Source: Thermotoga caldifontis AZM44c09 (GTDB lineage Bacteria > Thermotogota > Thermotogae > Thermotogales > DSM-5069). Taken from it: 64,000 nt of DNA. The first letter of the stretch is position 1, and every line of letters starts with the position of its first letter. The stretch is from contig NZ_AP014509.1 in the NCBI RefSeq assembly GCF_000828655.1, positions 1,612,001 through 1,676,000 of the forward strand, read 5' to 3'. The translations under genes were made by a program, and so were the position numbers. The notes under the pieces were generated by a model. The model was not told the DNA's origin and made no database searches. It was given only the letters and a program-made list of their open reading frames with translations. Shown piece by piece: positions 24,503 to 34,664 of this stretch.

Positions 24503-25855
24503 TCAGTCTCGTCTCAAGTATTTTACCACCAACATCGTGGAATCGTCATGCTGGGGTGCTTCCCCGCAGAAACGCTTCAGCTCGTTTTGAACCTTCGTTA
24601 TGATTTCATCCGCAGACACTTCTCTCGAGCTTTTCACGACTGTCATCAGCCTTTCCAGACCAAACTCTTCTCCAGTTTCGTTCCTCGCCTCCGTAACACC
24701 GTCGGTATAAATCAGAAGCGTATCGTTCGGGTGCAAACCGATCTCGATTTCCCTGTAGTCCACATCTCTCATGATACCCATGGGAAGTTCATGAGCCTCT
24801 ATGAGGGAAACCTCATCGCTGTGCATCAACAAGATAGGATTGTGACCCGCGTTTATCATACAGACTCTTCCGTCTCTGTGAAGGCACATGAGCACGATCG
24901 TCACGAACCTGTCTTCCGACAGATCGTCGCACAGGACGTTGTTCAGTTCGTTCGCCAGATGGGAAAGCTCGGAAGAGTTTTTCGCGAGTACCCTCAGCGT
25001 GCTCCTCAAGGATGTCATGAGCAGAGCCGCGGGAATACCTTTGCCAGAAATGTCGGCGACCGTAACGAGGATGCATCCCCTCACCGGAATCACATCGTAG
25101 TAATCTCCTCCAACCTGCACGGCAGGAGTCATGCTCGCGGCGATCTCGAAATGTTCCGAACTCGGCAATCGCTTGGGCAGAAGGTTCATCTGGATACGCC
25201 TGGCGATCTCGAGCTGTTCCCTGATCCTCTGTCTCTCGATTTCCCTCCACAGACGCGTGTACCTCTCACAGGTTGCTGCCAGCTGGAACGCCGCGGCTTC
25301 GAGCATTTTCCTGTCCGCAGCGGTGAAAATGCCGTTATCCCTCTCGATCAAGGTTATGCGTCCCCAGCTGGTTCCTCCACTCCTCACAGGAACGGAGAGC
25401 AGATTCTTGACTTTCATCCCGTGATCGGGTTCTACCAGCACAACACCCTCGAGAGTATCGAGCAAATCCTTGGCCACGGAGATCGAATCGATCTGGTCGA
25501 AACTTTTTTCGTAACCCATCTTCTTTCCCAGCACCGTCAGCTCCACAACGATCGCTTTGAACGGTATGGTCTGCCTGAGCACATCACTCAAGGTTTCGAG
25601 GACTTCGGAAGGATCCACAACGTTCGCGAAGATGCTGTTCAGTTCGAAGAGAGTGGCTACTTCCTGATAGGTTTTGGTCAGTTCCTCCAAATGCTCGTTC
25701 AAAAGATTGGTGTACTCGTGACGGAGTGTTTTCATCTGCTCCAGTACTTGTTCCAGAAGCTTCATCACTTCTTTCCTGTCCGTCGCCCCATTTTCCGAGA
25801 GCATCTTTGCAAACCTGCTCAGTCTCTCGTAGACAGCTTCGAAGCTATCCGGCAC
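24503..25855 (-). CDS. GAF-SpoIIE (RsbU-like) protein serine phosphatase
   Basis: This 450-residue protein has a helical N-terminal region (~1-55), a GAF domain (~60-205; [20 protein letters not shown]) and a C-terminal PP2C-type SpoIIE domain (~225-450). The phosphatase metal motifs are AQVGG-type [48 protein letters not shown] and [19 protein letters not shown]. Such enzymes dephosphorylate anti-anti-sigma factors. The GTG start overlaps the RR468-like gene by 11 nt, so the regulator may control the phosphatase directly. No RsbV/RsbW pair is in the window. Confidence 0.92.
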   Translation of the reverse strand: MPDSFEAVYERLSRFAKMLSENGATDRKEVMKLLEQVLEQMKTLRHEYTNLLNEHLEELTKTYQEVATLFELNSIFANVVDPSEVLETLSDVLRQTIPFKAIVVELTVLGKKMGYEKSFDQIDSISVAKDLLDTLEGVVLVEPDHGMKVKNLLSVPVRSGGTSWGRITLIERDNGIFTAADRKMLEAAAFQLAATCERYTRLWREIERQRIREQLEIARRIQMNLLPKRLPSSEHFEIAASMTPAVQVGGDYYDVIPVRGCILVTVADISGKGIPAALLMTSLRSTLRVLAKNSSELSHLANELNNVLCDDLSEDRFVTIVLMCLHRDGRVCMINAGHNPILLMHSDEVSLIEAHELPMGIMRDVDYREIEIGLHPNDTLLIYTDGVTEARNETGEEFGLERLMTVVKSSREVSADEIITKVQNELKRFCGEAPQHDDSTMLVVKYLRRD

Positions 25856-26219
25856 ACCCCGTCACTCTCCGCACTTCCTCGATGAGTTTGACAGGACTGA
25901 ACGGCTTGGTGAGAAAACCGTTCGCACCGTTCTGCAGCGCTGTCTTGGCGTCGTCTTCACCACCCTTGGCAGTGAGCACGATCACGGGTATGCTTGAAAG
26001 TTCAGGATCGGTGCGCATACGTTTCAGTACCTCGAAACCGTTCAGGCGAGGCATCATGATGTCGAGTATCACGAGGTCCGGCTTGGCAGATGCCATCCTC
26101 TCGAGGGCTTCCACCCCATCGCGCGCTTCTTCGACGATGAAACCTTCCTTGGACAAGTTGAAGCCCACGATCTTTCTCAGCACATCGGAATCATCCACAA
26201 CCAGCACTCTGCAGCTCAA
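25845..26219 (-). CDS. Single-domain response regulator, RR468-like
   Basis: This 124-residue CheY-like receiver has no output domain. The acidic pair (VLVVDDSD), phospho-acceptor D53 (VILDIMMP), Thr (IVLTAKGG) and Lys (FLTKPFSP) are all present. The pattern RKIVGFNLSKEGF and VLTAKGGEDD closely resembles RR468 of T. maritima, the characterised partner of HK853. The TTG start has GGAGG 7 nt upstream and overlaps the DUF2344 stop by 4 nt. Downstream it overlaps the SpoIIE phosphatase gene, a likely target. An HK853-like kinase is encoded at 9.4 kb. Confidence 0.93.
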   Translation of the reverse strand: MSCRVLVVDDSDVLRKIVGFNLSKEGFIVEEARDGVEALERMASAKPDLVILDIMMPRLNGFEVLKRMRTDPELSSIPVIVLTAKGGEDDAKTALQNGANGFLTKPFSPVKLIEEVRRVTGCAG

Positions 26220-26848
26220 CGTTTCGCCTCCAAGTACTCACTCAGTCCGATGTCACCACACATCGCCTCGAGCCTCTGAACGAGTACCACGGGACAGTCT
26301 TTCACGAGGAGCGATTCGTACAGATACTTCGCTTTGACAAGGTTTCCTCTGTCTTGATAATACACTATAGCAATAAATTTGCCAAGTTTTTTAAAGTGAA
26401 CACCTTTGAAAAAGTTTCCCAACGTTCCGGATTTATCCTTCTCAGGAATGAAAATTCGATTCTGAGGATCGAAGCGAACGAGATCAACACAGTCTGCCGA
26501 TACAAAAATTCTGAAGAGATAACCTGTCACAAGTTTGTTGATATCCAGGTCCGTCCACCACAATTGTGCTGGCCACAGACCTTCCACAGCAGTTTCCTGC
26601 AGTCGCTGGAGCAGATCTGCTTCGTACTGTTGCAAACGAACTCTGACGTACAGTGCCAGATCGAAAACCCCTGTGGGTGCGGGATCCAGAAAAGAGACCC
26701 TCGGCTTTTTATGAAAACCCTGGCTGAATTCGAGAGCCGCACCGGCCCGCCTGAGGTTCCTCTCCACAGCGTTGGAAGTGTCTATGGCGGAAAGAAAACG
26801 CAGCAAACCGATCTTCTTGTATCTGAGAACGGCGTACACCACGATCAC
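26216..26848 (-). CDS. DUF2344 protein (radical-SAM-associated domain, stand-alone)
   Basis: This 210-residue protein matches the DUF2344 domain: AVLRYKKIGLLRFLSAIDTS, NAVERNLRRAGAALEFSQGF, HKKPRVSFLDPAPTGVFDLA. This domain is usually fused or adjacent to a B12-binding radical SAM protein, which is not seen here. The function is unknown, possibly RNA or protein modification. The GTG start is uncertain because two more GTG codons follow within 4 codons. It is the first gene of the leftward run to dnaE. Confidence 0.85.
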   Translation of the reverse strand: MIVVYAVLRYKKIGLLRFLSAIDTSNAVERNLRRAGAALEFSQGFHKKPRVSFLDPAPTGVFDLALYVRVRLQQYEADLLQRLQETAVEGLWPAQLWWTDLDINKLVTGYLFRIFVSADCVDLVRFDPQNRIFIPEKDKSGTLGNFFKGVHFKKLGKFIAIVYYQDRGNLVKAKYLYESLLVKDCPVVLVQRLEAMCGDIGLSEYLEAKR

Positions 26849-26871
26849 CCGCAGAACGATTTGTCCGCTCG

Positions 26872-26879
26872 ATTATACT
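26872..26879. promoter_or_regulatory. Overlapping divergent -10 boxes
   Basis: Leftward TATAAT (26877-26872) and rightward TATACT (26874-26879) overlap on opposite strands, between the DUF2344 gene and the HD-domain gene. Neither has a good -35. The two promoters could not be used at the same time. Confidence 0.5.
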
Positions 26880-26897
26880 ATGTTTGGAGGCGAAAAC

Positions 26898-28394
26898 TTG
26901 TACTACAAAGTTTCGAGGGACCCCATCCATTCGGAGATATTCCTTTACCCACTCGAACTGCTCGCGATCGATACGAGACCCGTGCAGAGGCTCAGGCAAC
27001 TCTCCCAGCTCGTGGGAGCCGAATGGGTCTATCCCGGCGCGAGTCACACACGTTTCGCGCACTCACTCGGTGTGATGCACATCGCCGGGTTGTACGCAGA
27101 AAGACTGTTCCAGGAACACGCGAAGAGGAGAATAATAAGGCTCGCTGGCCTGCTGCACGACGTTGGTCATGGTCCCTTCAGTCACCAGTTCGACGACGTG
27201 GTTTACCGCAGGATGGGTTTGCAGGACGGTCACGATGAGCACAGAGAAAGAATTCTGCTGGAGTTGATGCCGATAGAGATGTCCAAGGCCTACGAGAAGA
27301 TATCCGAACCCAGGAAGAAAGAAGCCATCAGGAGGGACCTTCAGCAGACCATAGGTATCGAGGACGTGACCGTCGAGAGTTTGAGAATGCTCATGCAACA
27401 GGTGAACGAAGTCTTCAAAGGTGAAGAAAAGGGTGCCGCAGAGTTCAACGTTGTTCAGGGGCCACTTGGTGCGGACAGACTGGACTTCCTGTTGCGGGAT
27501 TCTTACTACAGCGGGACGACCCATTTCGGTGTGGGAGCGGTGGACAGGATAATCAGGAACTCTTACTTGAAAACGAAGGATTCCAAACCTATCCTCTGTT
27601 ACCACGTGAAAGTGCTGGATCAGATCTACACGAGTCTTTTTGGAAGGTTCATGATGTACAAGAACGTTTATTTCCACAAAACTTCAAGAGCCGCAGACCT
27701 GATGATACAGGAGATACTGTCGCTCGTTTACAAACCCCTCAGGCTCGCCGAGAGAGTGAACGATCTTGAAAAGTTCCTCGATCTCACAGACCAGGCGCTC
27801 TTCGCGGAGATAAAACTCGAAGCCAGAAAAATATTCGAGAAATATGGAGTCAACGATGAGAGCGAGCTGGAAAGTTCCGATTTGGACGAGAACGAGTACA
27901 ACATCGTCGAGGCGTACAAGATTCTGCGAAGGCTGGAGACCAGGGATTTGTGGAAACTCATTGTGGAGATCAGTTTCACCGCTGAAGGTGCGGATCCCTA
28001 CGTGATGAGCGTCGGAATCGTTGCGGACACCCTGCAAAAGATAAGACTGCGGCTCGAAAAACTCGTCGATTCAAAGGAAGTGCCAGACGAAGACCGCAGG
28101 ATGTTGAGAAAGTTGCTCGACGACTTCGAGGTTGTGTTCAAATCCGACACACCGTACAAGTTGTCTCTCGTACATCCGCAGGAATTCGTCAACAGCAACG
28201 TTTTCCTGTACGAACCCCAGACCGACGCCGTGATATCTCTCGAAGATTATGTGAAGAACTATCCCGCGTACAAGCTTTTGGCGAGCAATTTGGTCCAGAT
28301 CGTGCGTGTCTACGTTACCGAGGACGTCAGGGACCTGCTGACCAGATACAACATCGTACCGAGTGTGAAGCTTCAGCTCACAACACGCTGGTGA
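26898..28394 (+). CDS. HD-domain phosphohydrolase (dNTPase/SAMHD1-like)
   Basis: This ~498-residue HD-superfamily protein is of the YwfO/dGTPase-like type. The N terminus reads KVSRDPIHSEIFLYPLELLA, then RLRQLSQLVGAEWVYPGASH and TRFAHSLGVMHIAG. The HD site is LAGLLHDVGHGPFSHQFDDV, and QGPLGADRLDFLLRDSYYSG carries the distal Asp. Such enzymes cut dNTPs to nucleoside and triphosphate, or related nucleotides. The start is a TTG 7 nt after GGAGG; readings from upstream ATGs overlap the divergent gene and its promoter and are rejected. It converges on the DUF1385 gene with only 1 nt between stops. Confidence 0.9.
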   Translation: MYYKVSRDPIHSEIFLYPLELLAIDTRPVQRLRQLSQLVGAEWVYPGASHTRFAHSLGVMHIAGLYAERLFQEHAKRRIIRLAGLLHDVGHGPFSHQFDDVVYRRMGLQDGHDEHRERILLELMPIEMSKAYEKISEPRKKEAIRRDLQQTIGIEDVTVESLRMLMQQVNEVFKGEEKGAAEFNVVQGPLGADRLDFLLRDSYYSGTTHFGVGAVDRIIRNSYLKTKDSKPILCYHVKVLDQIYTSLFGRFMMYKNVYFHKTSRAADLMIQEILSLVYKPLRLAERVNDLEKFLDLTDQALFAEIKLEARKIFEKYGVNDESELESSDLDENEYNIVEAYKILRRLETRDLWKLIVEISFTAEGADPYVMSVGIVADTLQKIRLRLEKLVDSKEVPDEDRRMLRKLLDDFEVVFKSDTPYKLSLVHPQEFVNSNVFLYEPQTDAVISLEDYVKNYPAYKLLASNLVQIVRVYVTEDVRDLLTRYNIVPSVKLQLTTRW

Positions 28395-28395
28395 G

Positions 28396-29268
28396 TCAAC
28401 CCAGATATTCTGGTCCTTCGCTTCTATCCGAATCGGGCAGGACCCTCTTCAAAGCCGCGATCGCTACCTCAAGCTGCGAGTCATCGGGTTGAGCGGTCGT
28501 CAACTTTTGAAAGAACAAACCCGGATAGAAGAGAATTTTCAAAAACTTTGGCCTTTTTGCCAAGATCCGGAGTAGTTCATAAGCAAAACCCGCAGTCAGG
28601 GGGAGAAAAATCAGCCTGCTGAAGAGCCTCCAGACGAAGCTCTTCGAAGCGAGCGGACTGACCAGGGAAAGCATCACCACAGAGAAGATCAAAAATATCA
28701 TCACGAAGCTGGTACCACAGCGGGGATGGATGGTGCTGTATTTTTTGATTTTCTCCAGCTGGAGCTGTTCACCGTTTTCGTAGGCGTTGATCGCCATGTG
28801 CTCGGCTCCGTGATACTGAAAGAGCCTCTTCACGTCTGGAAAGAAAGATATGATCCACACGTAGAGAACAAAGAGGATCAACCGTAGGATTCCTTCAACG
28901 ATGGCAAAGGCGATTTCGTTATTCCTCAGGAAACCGAAAAGCCCGGTGATCCACATCGGTAAAACGACGAACAGGCCAAGTGCAAGAGCGAACGCAAACA
29001 CCGTGGTCCAGAAAAGTTCGGACTTCTTGATCTTCTCACCGCTGCTCAGCTCGGCGGATCTGTTCAGCGCTTTGATACCGAAGTAAAGGGAAAAGTACAG
29101 ACTCGCAAATCCTCTCAAAAAAGGTATCCTGAAGAGTTTGTTTGCGGTCACGGAACTTTCCGACAGATCTTCCACCACGATGTTTCCATCTTTATCCCTG
29201 ACGGCCATGGACACTCTGCTTCCAAGCATCAGCACACCTTCGATGATCGCCTGGCCACCGATCCTCAC
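28396..29268 (-). CDS. DUF1385 membrane protein (YqhQ family)
   Basis: This 290-residue protein begins with the family motif MRIGGQAIIEGVLMLG and has about four membrane helices (VFAFALALGLFVVLPMWITG, GILRLILFVLYVWIISFF, FVMIFLIFSVVMLSLVSPLA). The conserved FQYHGAEHMAINAYENG and TIHPRCGTSFVMIFL segments carry His, Glu and Cys residues that may bind metal. The function of this family is not known. The GTG start has AAGGAGG 7 nt upstream. It is the last gene of an operon with a two-component system and a lytic transglycosylase. Confidence 0.92.
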   Translation of the reverse strand: MRIGGQAIIEGVLMLGSRVSMAVRDKDGNIVVEDLSESSVTANKLFRIPFLRGFASLYFSLYFGIKALNRSAELSSGEKIKKSELFWTTVFAFALALGLFVVLPMWITGLFGFLRNNEIAFAIVEGILRLILFVLYVWIISFFPDVKRLFQYHGAEHMAINAYENGEQLQLEKIKKYSTIHPRCGTSFVMIFLIFSVVMLSLVSPLASKSFVWRLFSRLIFLPLTAGFAYELLRILAKRPKFLKILFYPGLFFQKLTTAQPDDSQLEVAIAALKRVLPDSDRSEGPEYLG

Positions 29269-29281
29269 AGCACTGCCTCCT

Positions 29282-30577
29282 TCAGCACGATGGAAGCTTG
29301 ACGATGAACTCGCTTCCTTTGCCCACCTCGCTCACCACCTCGACACTACCACCCATCGCCTTGACCAGCTTGTCCACCAGAGCAAGGCCCAGTCCGTAAC
29401 CCGGAGTGGATCGGGAGCGGTCAGATTTGTAGAACCTCTGAAAGATCTTCTTCCTCTCCGATTCGTCTATACCTATGCCAAAATCTTTCACGCTGACCCA
29501 GCCATCACCGCAGCGTAACACAACCCTCTTTTCCTGCGCTGAAAACTTCACCGCGTTTTCCACGAGAGCTTTCAGAACGATTTGGAGTACCCTCAGATCC
29601 GCACAACCGTATCCCTCGCCCTCGACTTCGAAGGCGAAATCTCTGAACTGCTTCGAAAATTCCTCGGCTTCTTCTTGAAGAAACCTTCGCAGGTCCATCT
29701 TGACGATCTCAACCTTCGTGACCGGCTTCGAAAGGGTGAGCAGATTTTCCGTGAGGCTCGTGAGTTGCTGGACCGTCTCCTTGATCGTTCGCGCCGACTC
29801 CATGACGATCTCACCGTTCGTGGGAAATTTCTCTATCAGTTCCGCATAACCCTGTATGCTCGTCAAAGGTGTCCTCAGTTCGTGTGAGACGTCGTTGACA
29901 AAATCGTTCTGCATTTCAAAACCGAGCTGGAGCCTGTTCAGCATTTCGTTGATAGTCCTGGCGAGTTCGGAAACCTCGTCCGTTCCTCCAGGATCGTAGA
30001 CGCGCCTGGTCAGATCCGATGCGTTTATGTTTCTCAGTTCCTCAGTGATCCTTTTCATCGGAGCGAGGGATCTGTTCACAAAATAATGCCCCAAGAGGAA
30101 TGAAAACAGAGAGAAAACCAGCCAGAGGATCAAAAACATGCGTGCCAGAAGCTTCAAAAAGTCTCCGATTCCGCCGGCCGGAGAGAGCAGATACACCTCG
30201 TTCTGTCCGACGAAGGTCTGGACCAGCAGTTTCACGACGAGGTACTCGGTGTTACCGAGTTTCAAATAAGTGGGTTTCTTGGTCGCAAGAACGTGCGACA
30301 AGAACTTTCTGTAATTTTCGTGCTCTGTGTCAATCGTACCAAGGATGACCTCACCGGAAGAGTCGATGATGACCAAACCTGTGGGAAGACCCGCCCTCAG
30401 TGCGCCCCTCACAGGATTGCGCAGATAAGCCGTAACAGTTTGCCTCAGCAGCTCTACGGAACGGGATATGTGTACCTGCTTCGTCACGTTGTAAGCGAGC
30501 AACAATCCAAGCCCGAGCACCAAGGAGAACAGAATCGTCTGAGTTATCGTCAATCTCCATTTAAGTGTCGAGAACAT
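29282..30577 (-). CDS. Membrane sensor histidine kinase (EnvZ/OmpR-type)
   Basis: This 431-residue kinase has two membrane helices (~residues 10-30 and ~140-165) around a ~110-residue extracytoplasmic sensor region. It has a HAMP domain (RSLAPMKRITEELRNINASD), a DHp with DFVNDVSHELRTPLTSIQGY, and a HATPase domain with LVENAVKFSA, VKDFGIGIDESERK and GYGLGLALVDK. It overlaps its response regulator gene by 17 nt and should phosphorylate that protein. With a lytic transglycosylase at the head of the operon, a role in envelope stress or cell wall sensing is inferred. Confidence 0.93.
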   Translation of the reverse strand: MFSTLKWRLTITQTILFSLVLGLGLLLAYNVTKQVHISRSVELLRQTVTAYLRNPVRGALRAGLPTGLVIIDSSGEVILGTIDTEHENYRKFLSHVLATKKPTYLKLGNTEYLVVKLLVQTFVGQNEVYLLSPAGGIGDFLKLLARMFLILWLVFSLFSFLLGHYFVNRSLAPMKRITEELRNINASDLTRRVYDPGGTDEVSELARTINEMLNRLQLGFEMQNDFVNDVSHELRTPLTSIQGYAELIEKFPTNGEIVMESARTIKETVQQLTSLTENLLTLSKPVTKVEIVKMDLRRFLQEEAEEFSKQFRDFAFEVEGEGYGCADLRVLQIVLKALVENAVKFSAQEKRVVLRCGDGWVSVKDFGIGIDESERKKIFQRFYKSDRSRSTPGYGLGLALVDKLVKAMGGSVEVVSEVGKGSEFIVKLPSC

Positions 30578-31214
30578 ACCCGACGCCCCTCACCGTCTTC
30601 AAGAACCTTGCGGCATCCCCGAGCTTATCCCTGATGTATTTCACGTACACATCCACCACGTTACGGCTGATGTTCTCCGAATCTCCCCAGACCCTTTCGA
30701 GCAATTCTTCCCTGCTGACCACCGCACCCCTTTTCTCACAGAGTATTTCCAGTATTGCGGATTCTCTATCCGAAAGGTTCACCTCTTTTCCATCCACGTA
30801 TCGCAGTTTTCTCACTTTTGGGAAGAACTCAACATCACCTATATGGAAACTGTCTCTCTTTCTCACCCTCCTCGCCACACTCTCGACGCGTGCAAGCAGT
30901 TCGTCCAGATGAAAAGGTTTCGGAACGTAATCGTCCGCACCTTTCTTGAGCCCCTTTATTCTGTTCTCGACCTCGCCGCGCGCGGTGAGCACCACGACCC
31001 CGACTTCATCATCGATCGATCTGATCTTTTCCAGCACCTCAAAACCGTCCATTCCAGGCAACATGAGGTCCAGAACGACCACGGTAGGATCGAAGAACTG
31101 GAACATCTGCCAGGCTTCCTCTCCATCCCTGGCGATCCTCACTTCATAGCCGTGACTCTCGAACAGTATCTGCAACAGGCGTGATATCTTCTGGTCATCC
31201 TCAACGATCAGCAA
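30561..31214 (-). CDS. OmpR-family response regulator
   Basis: This ~217-residue regulator has a receiver domain (LIVEDDQKISRLLQ; phospho-acceptor in VVVLDLMLPGMDG; VLTARGE; VPKPFHLDEL) and a winged-helix DNA-binding domain (VNLSDRESAILEILCEKRGA, then NVVDVYVKYIRDKLG). The TTG start has no ribosome binding site at normal distance. An ATT codon three triplets upstream (31220) would give IRLLIVEDD, the usual N terminus, and has GGGAG 10 nt before it, so an ATT start is possible. It overlaps the transglycosylase gene upstream and the kinase gene downstream. Confidence 0.92.
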   Translation of the reverse strand: MLIVEDDQKISRLLQILFESHGYEVRIARDGEEAWQMFQFFDPTVVVLDLMLPGMDGFEVLEKIRSIDDEVGVVVLTARGEVENRIKGLKKGADDYVPKPFHLDELLARVESVARRVRKRDSFHIGDVEFFPKVRKLRYVDGKEVNLSDRESAILEILCEKRGAVVSREELLERVWGDSENISRNVVDVYVKYIRDKLGDAARFLKTVRGVGYVLDT

Positions 31215-31737
31215 GCGAATGGTTCATCAACTCCCTGTAGCATTCCAGCACCTTGGCAGCATAGGAACTTCTCGAGTTTCCACCGTTGTAAGCCTCCAAC
31301 GCTTTGAGTATGTTTCCGTTGTTTCTTTCGAGATGGTACTTGAGGTAGAGCGCCCCGAACTCTACGTTCAGCCGGTGATCCCACAGCAACCTCGCCCAAC
31401 CATCTTCAGGTTCGTTGAGGTTGTAAATCTTGCAGACGAACCGTGCGGTCTCCGGTTTTATCTGGGTTAAACCGAGCTCGCCGTGCATTCCCACCACGTT
31501 TCTGAACTCGCTCTCCACGAGTATGAGTGCGATCATCAAGAGGTAATCTATCCCCAAGCGGTTGCTCACATCGACGATCGCTTCATAAAGGCTCGCCACA
31601 TAGGCTTCATCGGTGGTCAATCCGTGCTGCGATCTCGTTTCCACAACCAGCTTTGTGAACCAGTCAGGCACTTGCTGTGAAAATGAGAGAGTCACCTGCA
31701 TGAGGAGAAATATCACCAACAGCTTCAGGGTTTTCAC
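31201..31737 (-). CDS. Lytic murein transglycosylase (SLT domain), exported
   Basis: This ~178-residue protein has a signal peptide (MKTLKLLVIFLLMQVTLSFS) followed by a goose-lysozyme-like SLT domain. The catalytic Glu is in LILVESEFRNVVG (E75), followed by HGELGLTQIKPETARFVC and LEAYNGGNSRSSYAAKVL. It cleaves peptidoglycan between MurNAc and GlcNAc. The start is a GTG 11 nt after GGAGG; a GTG 3 codons upstream is too close to that site. It leads the operon with the OmpR-type two-component system. Confidence 0.9.
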   Translation of the reverse strand: MKTLKLLVIFLLMQVTLSFSQQVPDWFTKLVVETRSQHGLTTDEAYVASLYEAIVDVSNRLGIDYLLMIALILVESEFRNVVGMHGELGLTQIKPETARFVCKIYNLNEPEDGWARLLWDHRLNVEFGALYLKYHLERNNGNILKALEAYNGGNSRSSYAAKVLECYRELMNHSLADR

Positions 31738-31760
31738 GTTCTGCACAACCTCCGTTTCTG

Positions 31761-31768
31761 ATATAATC
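31761..31768. promoter_or_regulatory. Divergent -10 boxes for dnaX and the transglycosylase operon
   Basis: TATAAT (31762-31767, rightward) and an overlapping leftward ATTATA/TATATC element lie in a nearly palindromic GATATAATC. Rightward transcripts would start about 8 nt after the box, so the dnaX mRNA would be nearly leaderless from its GTG at 31776. -35 boxes are weak. Confidence 0.5.
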
Positions 31769-31775
31769 TGGTCTG

Positions 31776-33184
31776 GTGAAGCGCATGGAAGCGCTCTACA
31801 GAAAATACAGGCCGAAGAGCTTCTCCGAGGTTATAGACCAGCTCCAGGCCAAATTGGTTCTCCAGAATGCTATTTTAACCGATCGCGTGTCACACGCTTA
31901 CATCTTTTCTGGCCCGCGTGGAAGCGGGAAGACCACGCTTGCGAGGATACTGGCAAAGGCCTTGAACTGCCCGAACCGCAAAGATTATGAACCATGCTGT
32001 GTTTGCGATAGCTGTACTTCCATCGACAAGGGAAACCACCCGGACGTGCTCGAACTCGATGCCGCCTCGAACCGAGGTATAGACGAAATAAGGAGAATCA
32101 GAGACGCTGTGGTGTTCAAACCCATGATGGGATCGTACAAAGTTTACATAATCGATGAGTTCCACATGCTCACAAGGGAAGCCTTCAATGCCCTGTTGAA
32201 AACTCTCGAAGAACCCCCGAAAGGTGTTGTGTTCGTACTCGCAACGACCAACCTGGAAAGAGTTCCGCCAACGATCGTTTCGAGATGCCAGCTGATAGAA
32301 TTTAAAAGCTTCAGAGAATCGGACATTCTGCAGCATCTCATCCGTGTCGCTGCACAGGAAAGAATCGACGCAGACCGAGAAGCCCTCGCCCTCATCGCGA
32401 AACGCGCCTCGGGTGGCATGCGCGATGCATTGACTTTACTGGAACAGGTATCCAGCTACGCCTTTGGCGAGAAGATCACGGTTGAAACGGTCGAACGAGC
32501 CCTGGGGCTTGCACCAGCCAGGACTGTGAGAGAATACCTTCAAGCACTCATGAACGGCGATGTAAAGAATGCGACCGAAATAATCGAGAAAGTGTATGAG
32601 GACGGCTTCGACCTCGACCAATTCGTCCAGCTCTGTCTGGAACAACTGGAGGAAACGATCGCAGCAGATCCCTCCGTTGAAACTATCGCTTTAGCGAGAG
32701 ACCTGATGAACATGGCCAGCGAGTTGAGACTCTTCGAAAACAAGAGAATAGCGTGCAAACTGCTCTCGATGGACATCGCGATGAAGAGAAGTGCGAAAGC
32801 AAAAACAACAGAGTCCGTCGGGCAAACAGTGGTCCAGCAGCGAGTAGAACAAGTACAAAAGGTGGAAGAACAACCCCAGCAGAGTGAGACAGCAGATATC
32901 TCCAAGGTCTTGGAATATCTGAAAGAACATGGCGATATGGCCATGTACGTGGCCTTGGTCCAGGCCAAGGTTTCTAAGAAAGACAACAAAATAGAGATAT
33001 CGCTTTTACCTTCGCAGAGATTTCAGTACGAGTATTTGAGAGAAAAACTGTTCGAACTGGAGTACCTCTTCAAGACCCAACTCAAATCCAGTGTGGACGT
33101 CGAACTCAAACTCGATGAAGAGCGCGAAAGGCAGTTGCTTGAAAAGTTGCAGAAGATGTTTCCAGGCAGGATCAGGATAGAGGA

Positions 33185-33188
<4 letters not shown>
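31776..33188 (+). CDS. dnaX: DNA polymerase III clamp-loader subunit gamma/tau
   Basis: This 470-residue AAA+ ATPase loads the sliding clamp. Motifs are ALYRKYRPKSFSEVIDQLQA at the start, Walker A FSGPRGSGKTTLARILAKAL, a zinc-binding set of cysteines (NCPNRKDYEPCCVCDSC), VYIIDEFHMLTREAFNALLK (Walker B) and the SRC motif in TIVSRCQLIEF. A short C-terminal tau-like region follows a Gln-rich linker (~350-380). The start is a GTG or the ATG three codons later; neither has a clear Shine-Dalgarno site, in keeping with a near-leaderless transcript. ybaB follows with a 4-nt overlap, as in many bacteria. Confidence 0.95.
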
Positions 33189-34650
<1,462 letters not shown>

Positions 34651-34664
34651 GAGGGGGTGAAACG

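Noticed and set aside
24482..25885. 467-codon open frame antisense to the SpoIIE phosphatase gene
   Set aside because: No ribosome binding site, no family motif, composition of a reversed coding frame; the opposite strand carries clear GAF and SpoIIE motifs.
26772..26897. Longer N terminus of the HD-domain protein
   Set aside because: Runs through the divergent promoter and the DUF2344 gene; a TTG with GGAGG 7 nt upstream fits the family N terminus.
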